From positions 62,001 to 126,000 of the forward strand of contig NZ_PXZM01000031.1 in the NCBI RefSeq assembly GCF_003013395.1: 64,000 nucleotides of DNA, in the 5' to 3' direction. This DNA comes from Brevibacillus fortis (lineage in GTDB: Bacteria > Bacillota > Bacilli > Brevibacillales > Brevibacillaceae). Made by a program: the position numbers and the translations under genes. Every line of letters starts with the position of its first letter. The first letter of the stretch is position 1. Below the pieces are notes generated by a model. The model was not told the origin of the DNA. It worked only from the letters and a program-made list of their open reading frames with translations, and did no database searches. Below are positions 34,559-42,561 of this stretch, in pieces.

Positions 34559-34714
34559 ATGTGGACTTGTCCGTACTGTGGGGGAAGCCACGGCTTACCC
34601 TTTCACGATGAGCAGTTGGATGGCATGCTCTGTCTCTCGTCTGATTGCGGTCGATTTGTTGAAGAGCATAGCACATCGGATGATCCTCGAGAGTGGGATG
34701 CAATGGATATGTAA
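34559..34714 (+). CDS. Small zinc-ribbon-like protein (51 residues)
   Basis: A short gene with a perfect AAAGGAGG box (34543-34550) eight bases before ATG 34559 and its own terminator after the stop at 34712-34714. The product starts MWTCPYCGG and has a second pair in LCLSSDCGRF, i.e. CxxC (4, 7) and CxxxxC (25, 30), a compact zinc ribbon, then an acidic tail (EEHSTSDDPREW). I do not recognise a named family. It could be a small metal-binding or RNAP/ribosome-associated protein; no function is assigned. Confidence 0.75.
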   Translation: MWTCPYCGGSHGLPFHDEQLDGMLCLSSDCGRFVEEHSTSDDPREWDAMDM

Positions 34715-34717
34715 GGA

Positions 34718-34763
34718 AAAGAGTGAAGGCCCTTGGTAAAAAGGTGCCGTTCACTCTTTTTTT
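34718..34763 (+). terminator. Terminator after the small zinc-ribbon gene
   Basis: AAAGAGTGAA and TTCACTCTTT pair over about ten bases around a loop with a further GGC/GCC pairing, followed by a T run. Confidence 0.85.
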
Positions 34764-34925
34764 AATTCAATGGAAGCGCTGTGATTTGCGTATTATGGGA
34801 CTTGCGTGAGCGCATAGGATGAAAGCACTGGGATATATAATGGAAGATTCTGATGCTTGATGCCCTGACAATTGGTTACAATAGAGAAGAGTATGAGTAA
34901 GCTGATGGAGAAGGGAGATTGAACT

Positions 34926-36221
34926 ATGACTGCTTCTACAACCGAAATTGCATTTCAAAGCTCCCAAATCAATGGGATGAACGTACATATCCTTCCAACA
35001 GAAAAGTTCAAGACAACGACGATCGTGACGATGATTGAACAGGCGCTATCGGAGGAGCATGTAACGAAAACAGCATTGCTTGCGATGGTCATGAAACGTG
35101 CCAGCGCTCGTTTTCCGGAAACGAAGCGATTGCGAGCACATTTGGACTTCCTGTATGGTGCCATTTTTGATGTCGATGTCATGAAAAAAGGCGAGCGGCA
35201 AATCCTGCAAATTTATATGGAAGTACCGAATGAAAAATATTTGTCAAATGAAGCTTCTCTTTTGGAGCAGGCAATCGAATTCGTTGGGGATATGCTCGTC
35301 AGACCGTATGTACAGGATAACGCTTTTTCCGAAAAGTACTTGGCACAGGAGAAAGAGACGCTCCGCAAACGGATGGAGAGTTTGATCGACGACAAAATGA
35401 AGTATGCGAACCAACGCGTGACAGAAGAAATGTGTAAAGGAGAACCATTCTCTCTCCTTGTCCAGGGGCGCGTGGCGGATTTGCCGAAGATCACGGGTCA
35501 GGAGCTGTATCAATATTTTAAAGAAGTAACGACGACGAATCCGATCAATATGTTCGTGGTGGGCGATGTTGAGCAGCAAGAAGTAAGCGAGGCCATTCGC
35601 AAGCATATTCCATTGGAGCGCTCCCAAGTAGGAGAACTGCAGATTGCATCGACAGCGAAGGAAGCATCTGCTGAGCGCGAAGTGATCGATCGGCTCGATG
35701 TCAACCAAGCAAAGCTCAACATTGGATGCCGCACGCAGATCACATATAAGGATGACGATTACCCGACGCTGTTGCTGTTCAACGGGATCTTAGGCGGTTT
35801 TCCTCATTCCAAGCTGTTTGTCAACGTCCGCGAAAAAGAGAGTCTTGCTTACTATGCCGTATCCAGACTAGAGAGCCACAAAGGGATTCTCATGATTATG
35901 TCCGGCATTGATGTTAGCAAATATCAGCGTGCGGTTGAGATTATTAAGCAGCAGCTTGATCTGATGAGGCAAGGAACCATATCGGATGAGGAAATGAGCC
36001 AGACGCGTGCGACTTTGTCTAACCAGTTCCGTGAGCTGTTGGACAGTGCTCGCGGCATGATTGAATTTACGTACAATGGCGTGGTTAGCGGACGACCCCG
36101 GAAAATCGAAGAGCTTTTGGCGGGGATCAACGAAGCGACAATTGAGGATATCAAGAAAGTAGCGAGCAAGGTGACGATCGACACGATTTATCTGCTGCGG
36201 GACAAGAAGGGAGAGGCATAA
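34926..36221 (+). CDS. ymfF: M16-fold protein YmfF, catalytic motif missing
   Basis: 431-residue M16 peptidase-like protein. The fold is recognisable by the C-terminal NGILGGFPHSKLFVNVREKESLAYYAVSR block, but the N-terminal half has no HxxEH: the corresponding stretch reads MVMKRASARF. It is therefore the inactive half of a heterodimer with YmfH, encoded immediately downstream (one base apart), like the alpha/beta pair of mitochondrial processing peptidase. Automated annotation links this family to EF-P 5-aminopentanol modification because of ymfI next door. GGAGAAGGGAG precedes the ATG. Confidence 0.88.
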   Translation: MTASTTEIAFQSSQINGMNVHILPTEKFKTTTIVTMIEQALSEEHVTKTALLAMVMKRASARFPETKRLRAHLDFLYGAIFDVDVMKKGERQILQIYMEVPNEKYLSNEASLLEQAIEFVGDMLVRPYVQDNAFSEKYLAQEKETLRKRMESLIDDKMKYANQRVTEEMCKGEPFSLLVQGRVADLPKITGQELYQYFKEVTTTNPINMFVVGDVEQQEVSEAIRKHIPLERSQVGELQIASTAKEASAEREVIDRLDVNQAKLNIGCRTQITYKDDDYPTLLLFNGILGGFPHSKLFVNVREKESLAYYAVSRLESHKGILMIMSGIDVSKYQRAVEIIKQQLDLMRQGTISDEEMSQTRATLSNQFRELLDSARGMIEFTYNGVVSGRPRKIEELLAGINEATIEDIKKVASKVTIDTIYLLRDKKGEA

Positions 36222-36222
36222 G

Positions 36223-37515
36223 ATGCAGACCACTGTCTTTGATCAAGTAAATGAAACGGTATATCATGAAACTCTCCAAAATGGATTGCAAGTCTATCTG
36301 GTTCCCAAACAAGGCTTCAGCAAAACATACGCTGTGTTCACTACGCGTTATGGCTCCATTGATAGCCATTTCCGCACCCGAAGCGGAGAAGAAATCAATG
36401 TTCCCGACGGCATTGCGCATTTTCTTGAGCACAAAATGTTTGAGAAAAAAGATCGGGATGTCATGCACGAATTCAGCAAAAACGGAGCGAGCTGCAATGC
36501 GTTTACGAGCTTCAATCGTACGGCTTATTTGTTTTCGTGCACAGATAAGTTAGACGACAATTTGAATCTGCTGCTTGATTATGTGCAGGACCCGTATTTT
36601 ACAGATGCCAGTGTAGAAAAGGAAAAAGGAATTATCGGCCAGGAAATCACCATGTACGATGACAATCCGGACTGGAAGGTGTACATGAACCTCCTGAAGG
36701 CCATGTACCAAAAGTATCCGATTAACATTGAGATTGCGGGTACGATTGAGACGATCTCTCATATTACAAAAGAATATTTGTATCAGTGCTATGAAACGTT
36801 TTATCATCCTGCAAATATGCTCCTATTGGTCGTAGGATCCTTCGAGCCAGAAGCGATGATGAAGCTCATTCGTGAAAACCAGGGAGCAAAGGAGTTTCCT
36901 CCTGCGCCACAAATCACGCGCGTTTTTCCAGAAGAGCCATCAGCTCCAGCGGAGGCGAAAGTAGAAGCTTTTCTCACAGTTGGGCTGCCTAAATGCATGA
37001 TTGGAATTAAGGAAAAGGAAAACGGTCTAACCAAGGAAGCCTTGTTAAAACGCGAGTTGACTACTAAACTGGTATTGGACATCGCGTTCGGCACGAGCTC
37101 CGCTGTCTATGAGCGTTTGTATGATAGCGAGCTGATTACGGAAAGCTTTGATTTTGACTACAGCAGCGAGCAGGACTATGCGTATACGATCATCGGCGGA
37201 GATACACCTGATCCGGAGCGCTTGGTGGAAACGATCAAATCGGAAATGGAACAATTGAAGCAAAACGGTATAGCCCAGGATGATTTTGAGCGTGCGAAGC
37301 GTAAAAAAATCGGAAACTTCCTGCGTTCTCTAAACTCCGTGGAGTTTATCGCTAACCAGTTTACCAGCTTCAAATTTAACGGGAATGATCTGTTTTCCGT
37401 AGTGCCGACCTTGGAGTCGATCACACGCGAAGATGTGGAAAAACGTTTGAAGGAGCATTTTCTTACCGAGCAGATGGCTGTTTCCATCGTTCGTTCCGCT
37501 TCGCCACAGGAGTAA
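36223..37515 (+). CDS. ymfH: M16-fold zinc protease YmfH
   Basis: 430-residue partner of YmfF. The zinc motif HFLEH is intact at residues 66-70 (DGIAHFLEHKMFEK), with the third ligand in EKEKGIIGQEITMYDDNPDW. The C-terminal half lacks the arginine/tyrosine substrate block strength of MlpA but keeps AFGTSSAVYERLYDSELI. It begins one base after the ymfF stop. Substrate unknown; genetic linkage with ymfI suggests a connection to EF-P modification, which is not proven here. Confidence 0.9.
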   Translation: MQTTVFDQVNETVYHETLQNGLQVYLVPKQGFSKTYAVFTTRYGSIDSHFRTRSGEEINVPDGIAHFLEHKMFEKKDRDVMHEFSKNGASCNAFTSFNRTAYLFSCTDKLDDNLNLLLDYVQDPYFTDASVEKEKGIIGQEITMYDDNPDWKVYMNLLKAMYQKYPINIEIAGTIETISHITKEYLYQCYETFYHPANMLLLVVGSFEPEAMMKLIRENQGAKEFPPAPQITRVFPEEPSAPAEAKVEAFLTVGLPKCMIGIKEKENGLTKEALLKRELTTKLVLDIAFGTSSAVYERLYDSELITESFDFDYSSEQDYAYTIIGGDTPDPERLVETIKSEMEQLKQNGIAQDDFERAKRKKIGNFLRSLNSVEFIANQFTSFKFNGNDLFSVVPTLESITREDVEKRLKEHFLTEQMAVSIVRSASPQE

Positions 37516-37522
37516 TGTATTC

Positions 37523-38260
37523 ATGTTCAAGCAAGAGACGCCATGGGCGTTAATTACGGGAGCTTCCGGTGAGATTGGGCAGGCGATCGGTGCCTACCTG
37601 ATTGATGCGGGGGTTCCCCTTTATCTGCACTACAATCGAAACGTGGAAAAATTGGAGCCGTTGGTGCAAAAATGCCAGGAGCGGGGCGTTCCGTACGGCA
37701 TCGTGCAGGCTGATCTACGGGATCCGCAGCAAATTGCTGCGATGTTTGCTCAAATGCAGGTTGCTCCACTTTTGATCGTAAATAATGCCTCTGTGGATGA
37801 TGTTGGCTTATTTACGGATGTGACGGTCGAGAAATTCGATGAGCTAATCGCACTCAATGTTCGATCCGCTTTCTTGGTATGCCAAGCTGCTGTTCCTGCC
37901 ATGCTACGCGAGAGGTATGGACGTATCGTCAACATTTCTTCTATTTGGGGACTTACGGGCGGTTCGTGTGAGGTGCTGTATTCTATGACCAAAGGCGCAA
38001 TCAATACGTTCACCAAAGCACTAGCGAAGGAAATGGCACCAAACGGGATCACGGTAAATGCAGTCGCACCTGGAGCCATTGCTGGTGGGATGATGGAGCG
38101 CTTTGCTCCAGATGAAATGGAAATGATCGCGGAAGAAATACCAGCCAACCGTCTCGGACAACCCTATGAGGTGGCTGCAGTCGTGCGGTTTTTGCTGGCG
38201 GCGGATTCCAGTTATGTGACGGGACAAGTGATTAGTCCAAACGGTGGATGGTATACGTAG
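37523..38260 (+). CDS. ymfI: SDR oxidoreductase YmfI, EF-P 5-aminopentanone reductase
   Basis: Classical short-chain dehydrogenase, 245 residues. NADP-binding TGASGEIGQAIG is at residues 13-24, NNAS near 88-91, the catalytic serine in NISSIWG, and YSMTK gives Tyr and Lys. The B. subtilis homologue YmfI reduces 5-aminopentanone on elongation factor P to 5-aminopentanol, which helps translate polyproline stretches. The ymfF-ymfH-ymfI order is the same. Sequence motifs alone do not separate it from a FabG-type reductase; position decides. Confidence 0.82.
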   Translation: MFKQETPWALITGASGEIGQAIGAYLIDAGVPLYLHYNRNVEKLEPLVQKCQERGVPYGIVQADLRDPQQIAAMFAQMQVAPLLIVNNASVDDVGLFTDVTVEKFDELIALNVRSAFLVCQAAVPAMLRERYGRIVNISSIWGLTGGSCEVLYSMTKGAINTFTKALAKEMAPNGITVNAVAPGAIAGGMMERFAPDEMEMIAEEIPANRLGQPYEVAAVVRFLLAADSSYVTGQVISPNGGWYT

Positions 38261-38304
38261 AAGGCCTTATGCATGAATAAAATCCGAGAAATGATGGAAT
38301 TCTA

Positions 38305-38358
38305 CCTTTTGTGTGGGCAGCAAATCTGTTCGCAACGTACAAAAGGAGGGAATTTCCC
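38305..38358 (+). promoter_or_regulatory. Hairpin overlapping the ymfJ ribosome binding site
   Basis: CCTTTTGT (38305-38312) is exactly complementary to ACAAAAGG (38339-38346), and the second arm contains the first part of the AAAAGGAGGG ribosome binding site of ymfJ. Directly after it comes the palindrome GGGAATTTCCC (38348-38358), ending just before the ATG. Pairing would hide the site and lower translation. Confidence 0.55.
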
Positions 38359-38359
38359 T

Positions 38360-38629
38360 ATGTCGATTCTTGACAATTTTAGCGACTGGAAAGCGTTTCT
38401 CGGAGATCGTGTAGAACAAGCGAAACAAGCCGGGATGGAAAGTGATACGCTTCAAAATGTAGCTTATCAAATCGGTAGCTATCTGTCTGAGCAAGTAGAT
38501 CCGAAAAACGATCAGGAGCGTCTGTTGAAACAGCTGTGGGACGCAGGTGATCAGCAGCAGCAACAATCTTTGGCATCACTCATGGTGAAGCTTGTTCAGA
38601 ATCGCACTGACGCGAACGCTGGCAGTTAG
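38360..38629 (+). CDS. ymfJ: DUF3243 family protein YmfJ
   Basis: 89-residue, highly polar, probably helical protein of the YmfJ/DUF3243 family: MSILDNFSDWKAFLGDRVEQAKQAG at the start and an ASLMVKLVQN helix near the end. It has no cysteines or membrane segments. Function unknown. I use ATG 38360 with AAAAGGAGGG upstream, not the open frame from 38273 that lacks one. It occupies the same place as in B. subtilis (between ymfI and ymfK). Confidence 0.9.
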   Translation: MSILDNFSDWKAFLGDRVEQAKQAGMESDTLQNVAYQIGSYLSEQVDPKNDQERLLKQLWDAGDQQQQQSLASLMVKLVQNRTDANAGS

Positions 38630-38635
38630 CCATTC

Positions 38636-38663
38636 AAATCCCCTACTTTTGGGGATTTTTCTT
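38636..38663 (+). terminator. Terminator after ymfJ
   Basis: AAATCCCC (38636-38643) and GGGGATTT (38651-38658) with a seven-base loop, T-rich 3' side. Confidence 0.88.
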
Positions 38664-38670
38664 TTCGCGA

Positions 38671-38698
38671 TTGTCGAATGATGCGAACGTGATATACT
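38671..38698 (+). promoter_or_regulatory. SigA promoter of ymfK-rodZ
   Basis: TTGTCG (38671-38676), 16-base spacer, TATACT (38693-38698), placed between the ymfJ terminator and the ymfK start 40 bases downstream. Confidence 0.6.
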
Positions 38699-38737
38699 AC
38701 ATAAGAAGAGAATTCTGGTTGGCGGAGAGGATTGCAT

Positions 38738-39517
38738 ATGGAAGCAAAGAAAGAATGGTACATGGAGTATGAGATTGCCCGTAACCGTCCCGGTCTCTTA
38801 GGGGACGTATCTTCTATTCTGGGGATGTTGAACATCAATATCGTGACGATCAATGGTGTGGATACCATGCGTCGAGGTATGCTGCTCTTGACCGATGATG
38901 ATGAAAAAATGGAGGTTTTGCGCAACGTTGTGCAAAAAATGGACAACATAACCATAACGAGGTTACGTCCCCCGACAATGCTGGATCGCTTGGCTGTTCG
39001 CCATGGTCGCTATATTGAACGGGATAGCGAGGACAAAAAAACGTTTCGCTTTGTTCGTGAGGAGCTGGGCTTGCTGGTGGATTTCATGGCAGAAATCTTG
39101 AAGAAGGAAGGTCACCAGCTCATCGGAATTCGTGGAATGCCTCGTGTAGGGAAGACGGAATCCATGATTGCTGCCAGCGTATCCGCCAATAAACGTTGGA
39201 CATTCATTTCCTCTACGTTGTTGCGCCAGACGGTGCGTAGCTCCTTAGCCATTGATGAAATGTCTACTGATCATGTATATTTGATAGATGGAATTGTCTC
39301 AACGCTGCGATCGACAGAAAAGCACTTTACCTTGCTTCGGGAGATTATGAACTTTCCTGCCGCAAAAATCATTGAGCATCCGGATATATTCGTAAGGGAA
39401 TCAGAGTACCAACTTGATGATTTCCATTACATTATTGAGCTGCGTCATCATCCGGATGAAGAGATTACATATGAGCTTATCAACAATCGCGGCTTTGATA
39501 ATTTCGAAATGAATTAA
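38738..39517 (+). CDS. ymfK: DUF3388 protein YmfK with ACT-like and P-loop-like regions
   Basis: 259-residue cytoplasmic protein conserved in spore formers, function unknown. Residues about 10-72 look like an ACT domain (RNRPGLLGDVSSILGMLNIN, then VDTMRRGMLLL), the fold used to bind amino acids. After a linker, IRGMPRVGKTES contains a Walker A motif (GMPRVGKT, 133-140) followed at about 185 by a hydrophobic strand ending in aspartate (VYLID), a candidate Walker B. That suggests a ligand-sensing ATPase or kinase-like regulator. I start at ATG 38738 after GGAGAGG; a TTG at 38732 is in frame but too near. The next gene, rodZ, is 12 bases away. Confidence 0.85.
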   Translation: MEAKKEWYMEYEIARNRPGLLGDVSSILGMLNINIVTINGVDTMRRGMLLLTDDDEKMEVLRNVVQKMDNITITRLRPPTMLDRLAVRHGRYIERDSEDKKTFRFVREELGLLVDFMAEILKKEGHQLIGIRGMPRVGKTESMIAASVSANKRWTFISSTLLRQTVRSSLAIDEMSTDHVYLIDGIVSTLRSTEKHFTLLREIMNFPAAKIIEHPDIFVRESEYQLDDFHYIIELRHHPDEEITYELINNRGFDNFEMN

Positions 39518-39529
39518 GGAGGGGCAGCT

Positions 39530-40429
39530 GTGTCTGAGCTAGGTCAAGTCCTGCAAAGGGCCCGCGAAGAAAAAGGAATCACGCTCGACGACATCCAACG
39601 TATCACCAAGATACAGCGGCGATATTTGGAAGCCATTGAAAGGGGCCATTTTCACGTGCTTCCTGGCCACTTTTACGCGCGTGCATTTATAAAGAGTTAT
39701 GCGGAAGCTGTCGGTCTCGACCCAAACCACATCCTGAATCACTTTCAGTCCGATTTGCCGGCCCAGCCACCTACAGAGCAAGTAGAACGACTGCGTCGCA
39801 GACGAGTTGCTTCAGCGAACAATCCATTACAAGCAGGTCGATGGGTTACCAAGACCTTGCTGGTATTGTTTATTGCCCTGATTATCGGGGTGATTTATTT
39901 CGCTGTCGTCAACAACAACGGAGGTCAGTTGACTCAGCCCGTGCCGAGTGGAACAGTTAACCCTGGAGCGGAAATTGTCACACCTGGCAATGGTGGTGGG
40001 GCGTCAACATCTCCGATTGCACAACAACCGAAGCCTCCTTCTATTACCACACCGCCTCCTGAAACAGGAACGAGCACACCTGATTCCGCTACGGAAACTC
40101 CTCAGGCAACGATCACATTCGAATCCCAGCAAGGATCGATGTATAACTACTCCTTGCAAGGTGGAGAAAAAATCACAGTTCATCTGAAGGTGAAAGAAGG
40201 CACAAGCTGGTTTGGTATTTCGGAAGGAAAAGGCAAAAATTATGTTGACCAGGACACGCTCAAGAAGGATCAGGAAAAAACGATTGAGCTGGGGAAATCC
40301 GCTTATATTCGTTTGGGCAAACCGACTGCAGTGGAATTGAAGGTTAACGGGGTCTTGGTAGATACGTCCAAAATGAAGTCAATGCCGTCCAACATTACGA
40401 TTAAAGTAAAAGAGGCGGTCACCCAGTAG
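39530..40429 (+). CDS. rodZ: Cytoskeletal protein RodZ (YmfM)
   Basis: Bitopic membrane protein that links MreB to the cell wall elongation machinery. 299 residues. An N-terminal HTH domain (about 1-70, LQRAREEKGITLDDIQRITKI) precedes a basic juxtamembrane stretch, one membrane segment (about 108-126), a long P/T/G/S-rich outer linker and a C-terminal DUF4115 beta domain (about 185-299). The start is GTG 39530 after AAGGAGGGG. B. subtilis ymfM-pgsA-cinA-recA order is kept here with rimO inserted between rodZ and pgsA. Confidence 0.9.
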   Translation: MSELGQVLQRAREEKGITLDDIQRITKIQRRYLEAIERGHFHVLPGHFYARAFIKSYAEAVGLDPNHILNHFQSDLPAQPPTEQVERLRRRRVASANNPLQAGRWVTKTLLVLFIALIIGVIYFAVVNNNGGQLTQPVPSGTVNPGAEIVTPGNGGGASTSPIAQQPKPPSITTPPPETGTSTPDSATETPQATITFESQQGSMYNYSLQGGEKITVHLKVKEGTSWFGISEGKGKNYVDQDTLKKDQEKTIELGKSAYIRLGKPTAVELKVNGVLVDTSKMKSMPSNITIKVKEAVTQ

Positions 40430-40450
40430 GCAAGCATATGCTTGCCTTTC
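40429..40450 (+). terminator. Terminator-like palindrome after rodZ
   Basis: GGCAAGC ATAT GCTTGCC (40429-40446) is a perfect palindrome overlapping the end of the rodZ stop codon, followed by TTTC. The T tract is weak. Confidence 0.65.
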
Positions 40451-40465
40451 GTACTTTTGTCTTTT

Positions 40466-40495
40466 TTGACACTTCCTTTAGGCTTATATTATACT
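40466..40495 (+). promoter_or_regulatory. SigA promoter of rimO-pgsA
   Basis: A perfect -35 box TTGACA (40466-40471), an 18-base spacer and TATACT (40490-40495), 45 bases before rimO. TTATAC one base earlier gives 17-base spacing. Confidence 0.75.
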
Positions 40496-40540
40496 GGATA
40501 GGTGTAATATGGGTTGGTGTGACCAATTGGAGGAAAAAAG

Positions 40541-41887
40541 ATGACAGAGAAGGTAGGCACGCGTGAAAAAGTAGCGATTGTTACGCTGGGCTGTGAAAAG
40601 AATCTCGTTGATTCGGACATGATGGCCCATCTGATAGATGAAAAAGGTTATGAACTGGTTGATAACCCAGAAGAAGCAACTGTGGTCATCGTCAATACCT
40701 GCGGTTTCATCGATGCAGCCAAGGAAGAATCTGTGAATAAGATTCTGGAAATGGGTGAATTGAAGGAATCCGGAAAACTGAAATCGCTTGTAGTGGCAGG
40801 CTGTCTCACACAACGTTACAAAGAGGATATCTTGAATGAGATTCCTGAGGTGGACGGCATTGTCGGAACAGGCGATTTTATGTCGATTACAGGTATTATC
40901 GAAGAATCTCTAGAGGGCAAGCGACCGATTTTTGTAGGAAATCCCATTTTTACGTACGAAGATGTAGTGAAGCGGAAAGTAAAACAAGGCACGTACACCG
41001 CATATATTAAAATTGCCGAGGGCTGCGACAACGCCTGTACGTTTTGCTCGATTCCATTGATGCGTGGGGGATTCCGCAGTCGTACAATCGAGTCCATCGT
41101 GGAAGAAGCGCGTCATTTGGCCGCACAAGGGATCGTAGAAGTAAGCTTGATCGCACAAGATTCTACGAACTACGGAACGGATATTTACGATGGAAAACTG
41201 ATGCTTCCTGAACTATTAAATCGTCTGGCAGAAGTAGAGGGCATCGAGTGGATTCGTCTTCACTATGCATACCCTGGATTTTTCACGGATGAATTAATCC
41301 ACACCTTTGCGACCAATCCAAAAGTTTGCAAATACGTAGATATGCCTTTGCAGCACTCGGAAGACCATATTCTGAAAAGAATGCGTCGCCCTGGAAGACA
41401 GACGGACATTCGTGCGCTGGTAGCAAAAATTCGCGCGCAGGTTCCAGATGTTGCACTGCGTACCTCTTTGATCGTAGGGTTCCCTGGGGAAACAGAGGAA
41501 GACTTCGAGCGCCTGAGCGAGTTTGTGAAGGATATTCGCTTTGATCGACTGGGTGTGTTTACGTACTCCAACGAGGATGACACACCAGCCTCCCGTTTGC
41601 CTGACCATGTAGACGAAGAGGTTAAGGAAAAGCGTGCGAACATGCTGATGGAAATTCAGCGTGAAGTAGCTGGAGATCGCAACGGACGCTTTGTTGGTCA
41701 AGTCTTGGATGTTTTGATTGAACGTTACGAGGGACGTAACGATATTTATGTAGGTCGAACACAGTATGACGCTCCGGAAATCGATGGTGAAGTATTCGTC
41801 ACTGGTTTTAAAGGCGAACTCGGCACCATTGTTAAAGTAAAAATTACACACTCCTATGAATACGATTTAGCCGGGGAGGTAGTCTAG
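40541..41887 (+). CDS. rimO: Ribosomal protein S12 methylthiotransferase RimO
   Basis: Radical SAM enzyme that adds a methylthio group to an aspartate of ribosomal protein S12. 448 residues. Auxiliary-cluster cysteines are Cys18, Cys54 and Cys88; the radical SAM triad is Cys162, Cys166 and Cys169 in GCDNACTFCS. The C-terminal TRAM domain (about 378-448) is acidic at the S12-binding side. The MTLGCEKNLVDSD-type opening distinguishes RimO from MiaB, which is also present in this window (62457). The pgsA GTG follows the stop immediately. Confidence 0.95.
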   Translation: MTEKVGTREKVAIVTLGCEKNLVDSDMMAHLIDEKGYELVDNPEEATVVIVNTCGFIDAAKEESVNKILEMGELKESGKLKSLVVAGCLTQRYKEDILNEIPEVDGIVGTGDFMSITGIIEESLEGKRPIFVGNPIFTYEDVVKRKVKQGTYTAYIKIAEGCDNACTFCSIPLMRGGFRSRTIESIVEEARHLAAQGIVEVSLIAQDSTNYGTDIYDGKLMLPELLNRLAEVEGIEWIRLHYAYPGFFTDELIHTFATNPKVCKYVDMPLQHSEDHILKRMRRPGRQTDIRALVAKIRAQVPDVALRTSLIVGFPGETEEDFERLSEFVKDIRFDRLGVFTYSNEDDTPASRLPDHVDEEVKEKRANMLMEIQREVAGDRNGRFVGQVLDVLIERYEGRNDIYVGRTQYDAPEIDGEVFVTGFKGELGTIVKVKITHSYEYDLAGEVV

Positions 41888-42463
41888 GTGAATCTCGCCA
41901 ACCGCATCACCCTCGCCAGGATTTTTCTGGTGCCGGTAGTTATGTTTTTTCTGCTGGTGCGTTACAACATCGGGACATTTTCGATTGGCAGCCTGACGAT
42001 GACGTATAACGAGCTGATTGCGGCTTTGGTGTTTATCCTAGCAGCCAGTACGGACGGACTCGACGGTTACATTGCACGGAAAAAGAAAATCGTGACGAAC
42101 TTGGGGAAGTTTCTGGACCCGCTTGCTGATAAGCTGTTAATTTCTGCAGCTCTCATTTCACTCGTAGAGATGCAGCGTCTGGAAGCGTGGATTGCGATTG
42201 TCATTATCAGCCGAGAGTTCGCAGTAACGGGTCTACGGCTAGTTGCTGCGGCAGAAGGACAGGTAATTGCTGCGAGTGCATTGGGTAAACTGAAAACATG
42301 GGTGCAGATCGTAGCGATTACGGCTGTCATGATTCGCAACTTCCCATTTGAGTTCTTCGGCATTCCGTTCGACGAAGTAGCTACTTGGGCTATGGTGATC
42401 ATCACGATTTACTCCGGGTACGACTACTTTGCGAAAAATCGTAACGTGATCCAATACTCGTAA
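41888..42463 (+). CDS. pgsA: Phosphatidylglycerophosphate synthase
   Basis: CDP-diacylglycerol:glycerol-3-phosphate phosphatidyltransferase, first committed step to phosphatidylglycerol and cardiolipin. 191 residues with about five membrane segments. The CDP-alcohol transferase motif DGLDGYIAR...G...D...D is complete (about residues 57-86). It starts at GTG 41888 right after the rimO stop, with GGGGAGGT upstream. Its stop codon lies in the loop of the following terminator. Confidence 0.96.
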   Translation: MNLANRITLARIFLVPVVMFFLLVRYNIGTFSIGSLTMTYNELIAALVFILAASTDGLDGYIARKKKIVTNLGKFLDPLADKLLISAALISLVEMQRLEAWIAIVIISREFAVTGLRLVAAAEGQVIAASALGKLKTWVQIVAITAVMIRNFPFEFFGIPFDEVATWAMVIITIYSGYDYFAKNRNVIQYS

Positions 42464-42486
42464 TGCGGGTATTGGTCTCTTTTTTC
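42451..42486 (+). terminator. Terminator overlapping the end of pgsA
   Basis: A ten-pair stem (one G-T) CCAATACTCG (42451-42460) with CGGGTATTGG (42466-42475), loop TAATG, then TCTC and a T run. The loop contains the pgsA stop codon TAA. Confidence 0.88.
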
Positions 42487-42500
42487 ACAAGACTCTTCTC

Positions 42501-42529
42501 TTGAGCGTTTGCAAGTGATAAACTATTAG
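42501..42529 (+). promoter_or_regulatory. Candidate promoter of cinA
   Basis: TTGAGC (42501-42506), 17-base spacer, TATTAG (42524-42529). Both boxes are imperfect, but the site is right after the pgsA terminator and 33 bases before cinA. Confidence 0.5.
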
Positions 42530-42561
42530 TTTAGAGGCTTTTCTACTCTCGAAGAGAATGG

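Noticed and set aside
34861..34900. A promoter TTGATG...TACAAT ahead of ymfF
   Set aside because: The boxes are only 14 bases apart, too close for SigA, and no better -35 fits TACAAT.
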